Assembly (NCBI GenBank): GCA_902582755.1
Contig: CACHSZ010000004.1
Coordinates: 56,709-120,708 of the forward strand
Length of the DNA: 64,000 nucleotides
Origin: an uncultured Alphaproteobacteria bacterium
Lineage (GTDB): Bacteria > Pseudomonadota > Alphaproteobacteria > HIMB59 > GCA-002718135
Reading direction: 5' to 3'
This document shows, one piece after another, positions 41,949 to 51,025 of this stretch. Every line of letters starts with the position of its first letter. Position 1 is the first letter of the stretch. Below the pieces are notes generated by a model. It saw only the letters and a list, made by a program, of their open reading frames with translations, had not been told where the DNA came from and did no database searches. The translations under genes were made by a program, and so were the position numbers.

Positions 41949-43763
41949 TTAATTAATAATTTCTTTAGTAAAATTTTCTAAATTTATATTCATATCATCG
42001 TCAGGTAAGTGAAAACCTTTTATTGTTTCCTTCCAATCTAGTTTAGAATAATCATCATACTTATTAATAAAGTATTCATTTTCTTTTAAATTAATTTTAT
42101 TATCTTTTTCTTTCAATGAAAATAAGAGGAATATCCATGAACGTGGTTCTAACTCTTTGATTTTTTGAGCATGATTTATACAAATATTGTAATCCTCTTT
42201 ACAAAAATAACCTAAAACAAGATCTCTATATCTATTATCTGATGTTTTTTGACCAGCAGGTATAGGATCTAATTCAAGCGCTTTATGAAGTAATTCTAAA
42301 CCTTGATCAATTTTTTTATTTCTTACTAATATTTCACCGTAAACTGCAAGCACTCTTGGATCATTTGGATTCATAGAATAAGCAATTTTTCCGTGTTCTT
42401 CTGATTCTTCATATTTTTTTTGCATTAAGGAAATAGCTGAGCTAATTCTTCTTACTTCATAATCATTCTCATCGTGCTCTAAACTTTTTTCAATATGGTG
42501 AAAAATCATTTTCATCATTTTATCATTATCTTCATAATATTGTTTACCTAGGCCGCCACCAATTGTACAAGCTTTAAGTGAGTGCGCTCTTGCATTCGTT
42601 TCATCTTGTTCGAGAGCTTTATCAAAGTGAAATAAAGCTTTATCATTATGTTCTTTTGCTACTGATTGTCTAAGCCAATGATATCTTCCAATAACTAAAT
42701 TTTCATAAGAATTTAAATTTTCAGTGGGTTTTCTTTTGATATTTTGTAAATTTGTAATTTCTATATTACCTAATAATTCTTTTGATATCTTTTGTACAAT
42801 TTCATCTTGAATATCAAAAATGTCTTCAAGAACTCTATCATATCGATCTCCCCATATAATAGAACCATCTTTTGCATTAGTTAAATCTACCGCTACTCTT
42901 AATCTATTACCAGCTGATCTAATATTTCCACCAACTAAAAAATCTATTTTATGTTTTTTCGCAAATGTAAGTGCATCTTCATTACTTTTATCATGATCGT
43001 CACATGTCTTTTTTGATACAACATCAAATTCTTTCATTCTGGAAAACTCTATAATTAAATCACCTGTAATAGCTTCTACCAAAAATTCACTGTCATCATT
43101 TTTGCTAACATTCTTAAATGTAAGTATTGCTATTTTTGGCTGTGAAGAATTTCTTGTAATAATTACATTATCATCTTTTTTATTATTTTCATCTTCATTG
43201 TTTTCCTTATTAACTTCTTCAGAGAAAAAATCATCATCATCTATTTTTAAACCTTTTACTTTGAAAACCTCGAACTCATCGCTTATATTTTTGAGTTTTC
43301 TCGTACCATCAGCTTCTATTGAATAATCAATTCTTTTATCAACTTGATCTTTGACAATTTTTGACACAAGAATTTTACCTGGCTCACTTTGACTTTCTAG
43401 TCTTGCAGCAACATTGACACCTGAACCCATTATATTATTATTTTCTACAATAACATCATCAACGTGGATACCAACTCTCCAGCTTAATTGTAACTTAGTT
43501 AAAGAATGTTCATTTCTTTCATATAATTTATCCTGAAATTTAATAGCAGCTTTAACACATTGTACAGGACTAGAGAATTCAGCAACAACTGAATCACCAG
43601 CAGTTGAAAAAATTTTACCACCAAATTCAGCTATAACTTCATCAATTATTTTTCTGCAATCATTAAGATTAGTGAGTGTAAGCTCTTCGCTATCCTCCAT
43701 ATGTTTACTAAAATTAACACAATCGGTAGCAAGAATAGTTGCTAATTTTCTTTCAGAATTCAT
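41949..43763 (-). CDS. Class III adenylate/guanylate cyclase domain with TolB-like region and TPR repeats
   Basis: ILATDCVNFSKHM, STAGDSVVAEF, GSGVNVAARLESQSEPGKILVS; C-terminal TPRs. Confidence 0.88.
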   Translation of the reverse strand: MNSERKLATILATDCVNFSKHMEDSEELTLTNLNDCRKIIDEVIAEFGGKIFSTAGDSVVAEFSSPVQCVKAAIKFQDKLYERNEHSLTKLQLSWRVGIHVDDVIVENNNIMGSGVNVAARLESQSEPGKILVSKIVKDQVDKRIDYSIEADGTRKLKNISDEFEVFKVKGLKIDDDDFFSEEVNKENNEDENNKKDDNVIITRNSSQPKIAILTFKNVSKNDDSEFLVEAITGDLIIEFSRMKEFDVVSKKTCDDHDKSNEDALTFAKKHKIDFLVGGNIRSAGNRLRVAVDLTNAKDGSIIWGDRYDRVLEDIFDIQDEIVQKISKELLGNIEITNLQNIKRKPTENLNSYENLVIGRYHWLRQSVAKEHNDKALFHFDKALEQDETNARAHSLKACTIGGGLGKQYYEDNDKMMKMIFHHIEKSLEHDENDYEVRRISSAISLMQKKYEESEEHGKIAYSMNPNDPRVLAVYGEILVRNKKIDQGLELLHKALELDPIPAGQKTSDNRYRDLVLGYFCKEDYNICINHAQKIKELEPRSWIFLLFSLKEKDNKINLKENEYFINKYDDYSKLDWKETIKGFHLPDDDMNINLENFTKEIIN

Positions 43764-43872
43764 ATATTTTTTTTAACTAAATTTTTTTTAAAATACCAGC
43801 CAAATATGGTAACTATTGTCACAGAATCTTAAAAAACAAATGTATATATAAATAATTTTATAGGAGGGTTTT

Positions 43873-44289
43873 ATGGTTGAAAGTTTTAATGGAATTTTTT
43901 ATTTGATTTTATACATAATTAATATTGCTTTAGCTGGTTATTACTCATTTACATTTTTATTTAATAAAGAAAAAGAATTTGCAAAATATAATACTGATTC
44001 AAGTGCTGCACCTGCAGCAAATTTTGGAATTTTTTGGGTTACTGCTTTTTTCTTTGTTGGTCTTTATATTTTATTTACTGGACCGGATGGTACTTGGCCT
44101 TTCTTTATAATTAATGTTATTGTCTTTGCAATGGCAACTGTCTACAATTTTTGTTTTCATTTTAAAATAGCTTTCCTTTTTGGAAGAGATAAAGTTAATT
44201 CGACAATAGAACAACCAATTGTATCAGCAGTAGTTCTAGTATTAAACTTATTTATAATTTATGGTTTATCCGATAAAATATATTTATAA
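43873..44289 (+). CDS. Integral membrane protein, tandem paralog 1
   Basis: Four TM helices; strong SD taggagg. Confidence 0.7.
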   Translation: MVESFNGIFYLILYIINIALAGYYSFTFLFNKEKEFAKYNTDSSAAPAANFGIFWVTAFFFVGLYILFTGPDGTWPFFIINVIVFAMATVYNFCFHFKIAFLFGRDKVNSTIEQPIVSAVVLVLNLFIIYGLSDKIYL

Positions 44290-44325
44290 TTATAATTTGA
44301 TCGATAATTCAATGAAGGAGAAAAT

Positions 44326-44730
44326 ATGATCGAAGCTTGGGGAGGTACTCTAAATCTAATTTTATATCTAATTAGTATGTTGGGTTTAGGATACTATGCA
44401 TTTCTTACAGTTTTAAGTCCTAATACATTAGTCACTAGATATGATTTAGGAGAAAAATCAGTTCCTATTATAAGAATTGTTGGAACTTTTGTATTGCCAA
44501 TTTTAATTTTGGGAATTTATTTACTTTTTCGAGGACCTGAAGGTGCTTGGATTTTTCTTGTATTAAACTTTCTTGTTTCAACACATCAGGTAATTTTAGG
44601 CTGGGCTACTAGGTTTAAAATTATAGACCCTGATTCAAAGCAAGATGTTGGTGATGAGATAGTAGGGCATGTATTTGTTATTATAGCAATTGTTCTGATC
44701 TACAGACTTTCTTATACAATATACGCTTAG
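44326..44730 (+). CDS. Integral membrane protein, tandem paralog 2
   Basis: Same layout as previous ORF (ILYLI...GYY; GPEGAWIF vs GPDGTWPF); SD aaggag. Confidence 0.7.
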   Translation: MIEAWGGTLNLILYLISMLGLGYYAFLTVLSPNTLVTRYDLGEKSVPIIRIVGTFVLPILILGIYLLFRGPEGAWIFLVLNFLVSTHQVILGWATRFKIIDPDSKQDVGDEIVGHVFVIIAIVLIYRLSYTIYA

Positions 44731-44737
44731 TTATATT

Positions 44738-44764
44738 AAGCTGGGATTTAAATCCCAGCTTTTT
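44738..44764 (+). terminator. Rho-independent terminator after the tandem membrane genes
   Basis: Palindrome aagctgggatttaaatcccagctt followed by ttt, between convergent genes. Confidence 0.8.
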
Positions 44765-45299
44765 ATCTTAATGAAAATTCTTTAATTTCTGAAAATTCAA
44801 AACCATCAAAAGCATCTTTTTCAGAGTATTTAGATCTTATTACAACTCCTTCTTTATCAAGAAAGAAATCTGCAGTCATTATATCTAAGTAGCCGCCAAG
44901 TTTAATAGGAATATAACCCTTGAGCATAGCAGAAAGTGCTTTTGGGAATTTAAAAATAAATGCATTCATTAATTTAGTCATTGATCTATCAATTTCATAT
45001 TTTTTGTAATAGGTAAAATCTGGATCAGCAAGAACTGTAAATGGAAGAGGTCCGTGTTTTTTCATTTGTTTATTTAAAAACTCAACACTAGAATGAAATA
45101 CTAAAACAATTTCAAAATCTTTTCCAAATTCACTATGTTTATTTTTTAAAAGATTAACTTCTAAATTACAAAACATACAAGAAGCAAATCTCATGTATTT
45201 TAAATATACTTTTTTTCCTTTAAAATTATTAAGATCAAAATCTGATCCATCCATTTTCTTTAATTTTAGTTCTGGTGCATCACCTTTTTTTATTTTCAT
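44763..45299 (-). CDS. AhpC/TSA-like redoxin
   Basis: KGDAPELKLKKMDGSDFDLNNFKGKKVYLKYMRFASCMFCNLEVNLL thioredoxin-fold pattern. Confidence 0.78.
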   Translation of the reverse strand: MKIKKGDAPELKLKKMDGSDFDLNNFKGKKVYLKYMRFASCMFCNLEVNLLKNKHSEFGKDFEIVLVFHSSVEFLNKQMKKHGPLPFTVLADPDFTYYKKYEIDRSMTKLMNAFIFKFPKALSAMLKGYIPIKLGGYLDIMTADFFLDKEGVVIRSKYSEKDAFDGFEFSEIKEFSLR

Positions 45300-45344
45300 A
45301 TTATAACTTTAATACTATAATTACATAAAAAGTAATATTTAATT

Positions 45345-45773
45345 TTGATGACATTAATAATAACACTAAAATTTATACACTACCTTGCAATTGTTTTTTC
45401 AGGTGGAGTTTTAGTTGGTGGTGGAGTAATTCAATCTGTTTATGCTAAAGCAAATCAAATTCCTGATTTAAATACAGCAAAGATATTGAAGTTACTTGGC
45501 TATATTGGTCTTATATCCCTAATTGTTTTATGGATATCCGGAATTGTACTATCAATTAATCTCTATGGCGGTTTTATAATTAACAGTGCATTTACAATTA
45601 AAATAATTGCAGCAGGTATACTTTTAGGGTTGTCTACTTTTGTAAATTTTCATGTATTTAATTCCTCAAAAAATAATTTACCGCCAAATAAAACTATAAT
45701 GAAAATAGCTACAATGAGTGGAAGAGGGTTACTGATAATAGTACTGATATCTGCTGCTATAGCTTTTTATTAA
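45345..45773 (+). CDS. Hypothetical integral membrane protein
   Basis: 142 aa, four TM helices. Confidence 0.65.
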   Translation: MMTLIITLKFIHYLAIVFSGGVLVGGGVIQSVYAKANQIPDLNTAKILKLLGYIGLISLIVLWISGIVLSINLYGGFIINSAFTIKIIAAGILLGLSTFVNFHVFNSSKNNLPPNKTIMKIATMSGRGLLIIVLISAAIAFY

Positions 45774-45789
45774 ATTACATTATTATATT

Positions 45790-46308
45790 TTATTTAAAAA
45801 ATTCTTCTAATTTATTTAGAGAGCTTTCATTATTTAGAGTTTCATTAAAAATTTCCTCAACTAAATACTTTCCATCTTGAAACTCAGATATGAGAGTTAA
45901 AGTATAAGGTTTAATATCTGCACATATTTTTTGCCTATTTTTAGGATCTTTAACAATACCAGTAGTACATGAAACTAACCACTGCATTCGCATGTCACTA
46001 ATATCAACATCATGTGTGGGAGTAATTTGAAGTTCATCTGTATGGTTTGTTATGAAAGTTTTATAAGTTTCACTATTAATTTTTGCATCGTTTAAAATAT
46101 TAACTATTCTTTTACACTTTGATTTATCTCCATCTAAAACATGAACTACTGCGTTAATTCTTATATCTCGTACAATCGGTATTTCTCCAAAGCCAAAATA
46201 TTGCATTCCGCACATACAGACTCTATTCTCCACATCACAATTTCCAGCATTTGAGACATTAAAAAAGCTTAAGCATAGCAAAACAATTAAAGAGTAAAAA
46301 ATTTTCAT
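45790..46308 (-). CDS. Hypothetical exported protein
   Basis: 172 aa; signal peptide (LSFFNVSNAG) and Cys-rich N-terminus. Confidence 0.6.
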   Translation of the reverse strand: MKIFYSLIVLLCLSFFNVSNAGNCDVENRVCMCGMQYFGFGEIPIVRDIRINAVVHVLDGDKSKCKRIVNILNDAKINSETYKTFITNHTDELQITPTHDVDISDMRMQWLVSCTTGIVKDPKNRQKICADIKPYTLTLISEFQDGKYLVEEIFNETLNNESSLNKLEEFFK

Positions 46309-46346
46309 ATATTTTCTTTAAATATTGTTACTAATAATAAGAAAAT

Positions 46347-46398
46347 ATTTAAATTTAATAGTTATAATTTTTATTTAAATTTAATAGTTATAATTTTT
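46347..46398. repeat. Perfect 26-bp tandem direct repeat (atttaaatttaatagttataattttt x2)
   Basis: Copy 1 46347-46372 and copy 2 46373-46398 identical; copy 2 contains the recombinase stop codon. Confidence 0.9.
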
Positions 46399-47446
46399 TT
46401 GCTGCACTTGTCTCTTTAATATTTGTTAGCTTTGTATATCTATCTATCATTTGTGTTGTTTTATGACCACTTTGAGCCATAATTTCATGAGTGGGTACTC
46501 CATTCATTCTAGCCTGAGTAATTGAACCTATTCTTAGACTATGACCAGAAATTTTATCACAATTTTCTATGCCTGCGTCTTCGGCTCTTTTCTTTAAAAT
46601 TAAAACAAAACTTGTGTCAGTCAAACTTATTTTTTGATTTTTATTATTAAGAATATATTTTTCTATATTGTTAGCTTTGTTAATTTTATAAAAGAGAGGA
46701 CCTGAGTCAATTAATGCAACGTCTAACCAATTCTTTAACGCAGATACAGGACAATAAGGTGAGTTATTTTTAGGTAAATAGATCATTCTCCCTTCACCTT
46801 TTTGATCAGTTTTAGAAAAAGGAATTAAAACCTGAACACCATCATCTTCAAAATTTAAATGCTCATATTTCATTCCTAACAATTCTGATCTTCTGCAAAA
46901 ACTATAAAATCCAATTAATATTAGAGCTTTATCTCTTATGTTTCTAAAATCATCATTATCCTCTGGAATTTTATTAATTATTTTCTCAATATCTGCTTTC
47001 AAAAGCTCCTTTGCTTGACCAGATTTATTATTTCTTTCATCTCTTACAATTGCACTTATCGTTTCTGATATGTTGGGATTTTTTCTATCAAACTGAAAAC
47101 CATTAATTCTATATTTATAAGTTATAGAGGCTAAAATTCTTTGTATAGTTGACGCTTTATAGGCTGATGAAGAGTAGGGGTTATTATTTAACTTTTCTCT
47201 TCCTGGAATATTACTTGTTCCTTTCAATATTTTTGCTTCTGGATCTTCATGAAGCCAATCCATATAATTAGCAGTTAAAGCATATGCACTTTCTAAATCA
47301 TCAACATCTAATGGACTGCAATTGTATTTATTTTTGCAATAGTCGATAAATTTAAGCCAATCTCCGTTGTATTTGTCCTGAGTATTCTTTGCCTTAGATT
47401 TTTCCTTTAATTTATTTACATTATCATTTAGTGATATTTTAACCAT
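46388..47446 (-). CDS. Tyrosine recombinase / site-specific integrase
   Basis: Complete catalytic set: FCRRSELLG (R), FSKTDQKGEGR (K), HSLR (HxxR), GHKTTQMIDRYTK (H, Y). Confidence 0.92.
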   Translation of the reverse strand: MVKISLNDNVNKLKEKSKAKNTQDKYNGDWLKFIDYCKNKYNCSPLDVDDLESAYALTANYMDWLHEDPEAKILKGTSNIPGREKLNNNPYSSSAYKASTIQRILASITYKYRINGFQFDRKNPNISETISAIVRDERNNKSGQAKELLKADIEKIINKIPEDNDDFRNIRDKALILIGFYSFCRRSELLGMKYEHLNFEDDGVQVLIPFSKTDQKGEGRMIYLPKNNSPYCPVSALKNWLDVALIDSGPLFYKINKANNIEKYILNNKNQKISLTDTSFVLILKKRAEDAGIENCDKISGHSLRIGSITQARMNGVPTHEIMAQSGHKTTQMIDRYTKLTNIKETSAAKKL

Positions 47447-47452
47447 ATTATA

Positions 47453-47480
47453 TATTACGATAATTACAGTTATCGTAAAT
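47453..47480. promoter_or_regulatory. Dyad resembling a Xer/dif core site or autoregulatory operator: TATTACGATAA-TTACAG-TTATCGTAAAT
   Basis: 9-bp perfect inverted arms ttacgataa/ttatcgtaa (47455-47463, 47470-47478) around a 6-bp spacer, just upstream of the recombinase start. Confidence 0.5.
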
Positions 47481-47598
47481 AATAGTCAAGTAATAATTAT
47501 TAATACAATAAATCAATAAGTTATATATATTATCTAAATCTATTTATAATATTACAAACTAGATATAGATTTTCACGTGTAATAAAATACTGTATATA

Positions 47599-48333
47599 GT
47601 GTATCAAATGGAACAATTACCGCAGATTTCAGCTGATTCCCAGATCTTTGTATTAACGGGTGCTGGTATAAGTAAAGAGTCTGGGATTGAAACTTTTAGA
47701 GACTCTGATGGACTTTGGAATAACCATAGGATTGAGGATGTTGCCAGTCCCGAAGGTTTCTATAGAAACCCTACTCTTGTCTATGATTTTTATAATAAAC
47801 GTCGAAATGAACTAAATTCAGGAATTGAGCCAAATAGGGCCCATATTCTTCTTCATGAATTAGAAAAAACATATAAAATTCATATAGTTACACAAAATAT
47901 CGATAATTTGCATGAGATTGGAGGATCATCATCAATTATTCACATGCACGGTGAGCTAAATAAGGCAAGATGTATAATGAATAATAATCATGTGTTTGAG
48001 TGGACAGAGGACCTAAATGAGACCCATAAATGCTCTAAATGTGGCTCTCAAATGAGACCTCACATTGTATGGTTTGGTGAAATGCCAATGCAAATGGATG
48101 AAATTCATGATTTAGCTGAACAATCTAGTCTGTTTGTTTCTATAGGCACTTCAGGACAAGTCTACCCTGCTGCCGGTTTCGTTTCAATGTTTAAAGATAT
48201 GGGCAAACCAACAGTTGAATTAAATCTAGAGCCATCAAGTAATCAAAATCAATTTGATTTTGCTATTCATAAACCTGCAACAGTTGCCGTTGAAGAATTT
48301 AAAAACTTACTTTTAAGTAATAATAATAACTAA
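47599..48333 (+). CDS. cobB: Sir2-family NAD-dependent deacylase, CobB-type (GTG at 47599; ATG at 47608 also possible)
   Basis: LTGAGISKESGIETFRD, TQNIDNLHEIGGS, MHGEL, RPHIVWFGEMP, GTSGQVYPAAGFV. Confidence 0.94.
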   Translation: MYQMEQLPQISADSQIFVLTGAGISKESGIETFRDSDGLWNNHRIEDVASPEGFYRNPTLVYDFYNKRRNELNSGIEPNRAHILLHELEKTYKIHIVTQNIDNLHEIGGSSSIIHMHGELNKARCIMNNNHVFEWTEDLNETHKCSKCGSQMRPHIVWFGEMPMQMDEIHDLAEQSSLFVSIGTSGQVYPAAGFVSMFKDMGKPTVELNLEPSSNQNQFDFAIHKPATVAVEEFKNLLLSNNNN

Positions 48334-48427
48334 TTTATTCACGTCATTAATTTATTTAAATTTAATCTAGTTTTTTCATTTAAAATTATTAATTTATTTT
48401 AAAAAAATTATTACTTTTGGAGGATAA

Positions 48428-48751
48428 ATGAAAAAAGGATACTGGGTAGGACAAGTAAAAGAAATTAAAAATGAAGAAAAATGGGGACAATATTTAGAGA
48501 AATTTATGAATATTGTTGCAGAAGAAGCAGAAAAGAAATCAGGAAATTTTGTATTTACTGCTGGTAGTGAACCAAAGCACTATGTTCAAAAGAATTTTGA
48601 TTTATTATTTTCTGCAGTTGTTGAATTTAATAGCGTGCAGGACGCAATAGATGGTTACAATGATCCTCGATACCAAGAAGCTTTAGCACTTTTAGGTGAA
48701 AATAAAGAGGATGTTGTTGTAAGAAATTTAGTAATTATAGAAGCACCTTAA
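48428..48751 (+). CDS. DUF1330-like dimeric alpha/beta-barrel protein
   Basis: KGYWVGQVKEIKNEEKWGQYLEKF; SVQDAIDGYNDPRYQEAL; SD ggagg. Confidence 0.75.
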   Translation: MKKGYWVGQVKEIKNEEKWGQYLEKFMNIVAEEAEKKSGNFVFTAGSEPKHYVQKNFDLLFSAVVEFNSVQDAIDGYNDPRYQEALALLGENKEDVVVRNLVIIEAP

Positions 48752-48817
48752 ATAGCTAAATATAAATAAGTAAATGCAACTATTTTCAATTAAAAGAAAT
48801 ATAAAAAAGGACGTATT

Positions 48818-49087
48818 ATGAAAATAATCATGAATGTTAAATTAAAAGATGGTTATGAAAAATGGAAAAATCTTTTTCTCAGTGTTGATACTCATAGAGA
48901 AAAATATGGAATAAAAGTTTTAGCATATGGCCATCCGAAAGATGATGAAACTAAAATTTATCAAGTTTTAGAGATTGAATCGATGGAAAAAATGCAGCAG
49001 GCTATGCAAGATCCAGAATTAGCAAAACTTAGAACTGATGCTGGTGTTGATTTAGATAGCCAGGAATTAGTTTTTTTAGTTGAGTAG
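48818..49087 (+). CDS. Small alpha/beta-barrel-like hypothetical protein (89 aa)
   Basis: ORF with SD aaagga; ABM/DUF3764-like pattern. Confidence 0.65.
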   Translation: MKIIMNVKLKDGYEKWKNLFLSVDTHREKYGIKVLAYGHPKDDETKIYQVLEIESMEKMQQAMQDPELAKLRTDAGVDLDSQELVFLVE

Positions 49088-49098
49088 ATTTAATTTTA

Positions 49099-49126
49099 TT
49101 GAGGGTAATAATTATTTTGCCCTCAA
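49099..49126. terminator. Possible terminator hairpin between convergent genes
   Basis: ttgaggg...ccctcaa arms; lacks a strong T-tract on either side. Confidence 0.45.
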
Positions 49127-49127
49127 C

Positions 49128-50354
49128 TTATTCGTATCTTAATGCATCAATGGGATTAAGGTTTGCCGCTTTTCTAGCTGGATAAAACCCAAATATTATT
49201 CCAATTGATGAAGAAAAAACAAAAGAAAGAACAATAGACATATAATCAAGACTCATTTTCCATTTAAAATATTCACTGACCCCGAATATTACCCCTAAAC
49301 CCAAAGCAATTCCTATGAGGCCTCCTATGAGAGATATCATTAATGATTCAATCAAGAATTGAAGAAGTATATCTCGTTTTTTTGCACCAACAGACATGCA
49401 AACACCAATTTCTTTTGTTCTCTCTGTAACAGTAACAAGCATGATGTTCATAATACCAATGCCCCCTACTATTAATGAAATACCTGCAACAGTTGCAAGA
49501 AGTATAGACATAACTCTAGAAGACTCTTGTCTTGCATTTAAGAATTGAGCGTAATTTCTAATGACAAAGTCAGGATTACCATTAGCTGAAATTTTATGAA
49601 GTTTTCGCATAACCGTATCAACATCTTTTTCCGTTTTAAAAAGTAAATCAGAGGATCTAACATTAATAGTCATGCTACGAATTTGATCACCTGGAAATTT
49701 TTTAGCTACAAGTCGTTGTTTAGCTGTTTTTAATGGTACTATAACTGTATCATCTAAATCAGCCCAAGCCGTTCCACCTTTTGCATCTAATAATCCAATA
49801 ACAGTAAAAGGAACTTTATTAATTCGTATTACTTCATCAATAGGGCTATCAGTATCAAATAAATTTTTTTGAACTGTTTTTCCTATAATGGCTACTCTTG
49901 AACCTGAAGCTAACTCCTCTTCTTCAAAACTTCTTCCGTTTTCAAATTTCCAATTACCTAAATCAAAATAATCATTTGTTGTTCCTGTAACTGTAGCAAG
50001 CCAGTTATTTCCATTAGCAACAATTTGTGTACTTAAACTTACCCTTGGTGCGATAGCTTTTATTGCTGGTAATTCTTCTTTAAGAGCTTCCATATCTTTT
50101 AAAGTTAACGTGTTAACCGAATTTGCACCCATCGATACACCTCTGTTAGAAGAACTCTGCGATCTAACAATTAAGTTGTTTGATCCAAATCTTTCTATTT
50201 GTTGCTCAACTTCAATTCTAGCACCTGAACCAATTGAAATCATTGTAATAACTGAACTAACACCAATGATGATACCAAGAGATGTTAAAATACTTCTTAG
50301 GATGTTAGAGCGTAAACTTTTTTGTGAAAGGTATATAAGATCAGTTATTGACAT
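49128..50354 (-). CDS. ABC exporter permease, MacB-like
   Basis: SLRSNILRSILTSLGIIIGVSSVITMISIGSGA; MNIMLVTVTERTKEIGVCMSVGAKKRDIL. Confidence 0.93.
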   Translation of the reverse strand: MSITDLIYLSQKSLRSNILRSILTSLGIIIGVSSVITMISIGSGARIEVEQQIERFGSNNLIVRSQSSSNRGVSMGANSVNTLTLKDMEALKEELPAIKAIAPRVSLSTQIVANGNNWLATVTGTTNDYFDLGNWKFENGRSFEEEELASGSRVAIIGKTVQKNLFDTDSPIDEVIRINKVPFTVIGLLDAKGGTAWADLDDTVIVPLKTAKQRLVAKKFPGDQIRSMTINVRSSDLLFKTEKDVDTVMRKLHKISANGNPDFVIRNYAQFLNARQESSRVMSILLATVAGISLIVGGIGIMNIMLVTVTERTKEIGVCMSVGAKKRDILLQFLIESLMISLIGGLIGIALGLGVIFGVSEYFKWKMSLDYMSIVLSFVFSSSIGIIFGFYPARKAANLNPIDALRYE

Positions 50355-51024
50355 TTTTTTTATCCTCTAAAATTTTACCATCTTTCATTTTAATTATTCT
50401 TGTACCATAGTTTGCGATATCATCTTCATGTGTAACAAGAACAATCGTTATACCTTTTGCATTTAGATCATTTAGAATTTTCATAATTTCTAAACCTGTT
50501 TTACTGTCTAAAGCTCCCGTTGGTTCATCTGCTAAGATTAATTTAGGTGAACCTGTGATTGCTCTTGCAATTGATACTCTTTGTTGTTGACCACCAGATA
50601 ACTGATTTGGTCTGTGATGAACACGATCTTTTAATCCAACACTTTCTAGAGCCTCTATTGCTAATTGATTTCTTTCTTTTAAATTTTTACCAGAATACAA
50701 AAGTGGTAGCACAACATTTTCTTGTGCGTTTAGTCTTGGTAGTAAATTAAAATTTTGAAAAACAAAACCTATGTCCTTGTTTCGTAATTCAGCTAGTTTA
50801 TTCGAATTTAAAGTTGATACATTATTATCTCTAAAATGATATTCTCCACTAGAGGGCACATCTAAACATCCTATAATATTCATTAAGGTAGATTTTCCAG
50901 AGCCAGATGAACCCATAATACTAACAAAATCACCTTCATTGATTGAAAGATCTATATTATCGAGCGCTAATAGCTTGTTATCTCCCATAACATATTCTTT
51001 TGAGAGAGAATTTATATTAATCAT
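50341..51024 (-). CDS. ABC exporter ATP-binding protein, MacB/LolD-like
   Basis: [45 protein letters not shown]. Confidence 0.95.
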   Translation of the reverse strand: MININSLSKEYVMGDNKLLALDNIDLSINEGDFVSIMGSSGSGKSTLMNIIGCLDVPSSGEYHFRDNNVSTLNSNKLAELRNKDIGFVFQNFNLLPRLNAQENVVLPLLYSGKNLKERNQLAIEALESVGLKDRVHHRPNQLSGGQQQRVSIARAITGSPKLILADEPTGALDSKTGLEIMKILNDLNAKGITIVLVTHEDDIANYGTRIIKMKDGKILEDKKNVNN

Positions 51025-51025
51025 C

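Noticed and set aside
47599-48333. CobB as part of a defence system (SIR2-domain effector) with the neighbouring integrase
   Set aside because: Sequence is a standard single-domain CobB-type deacylase with DFYNKRR (Tyr/Arg desuccinylase-type signature); no defence partner gene adjacent.
50110-50750. Plus-strand ORFs 50110-50370 and 50559-50750
   Set aside because: Antisense to the MacB-like permease and ATPase genes.
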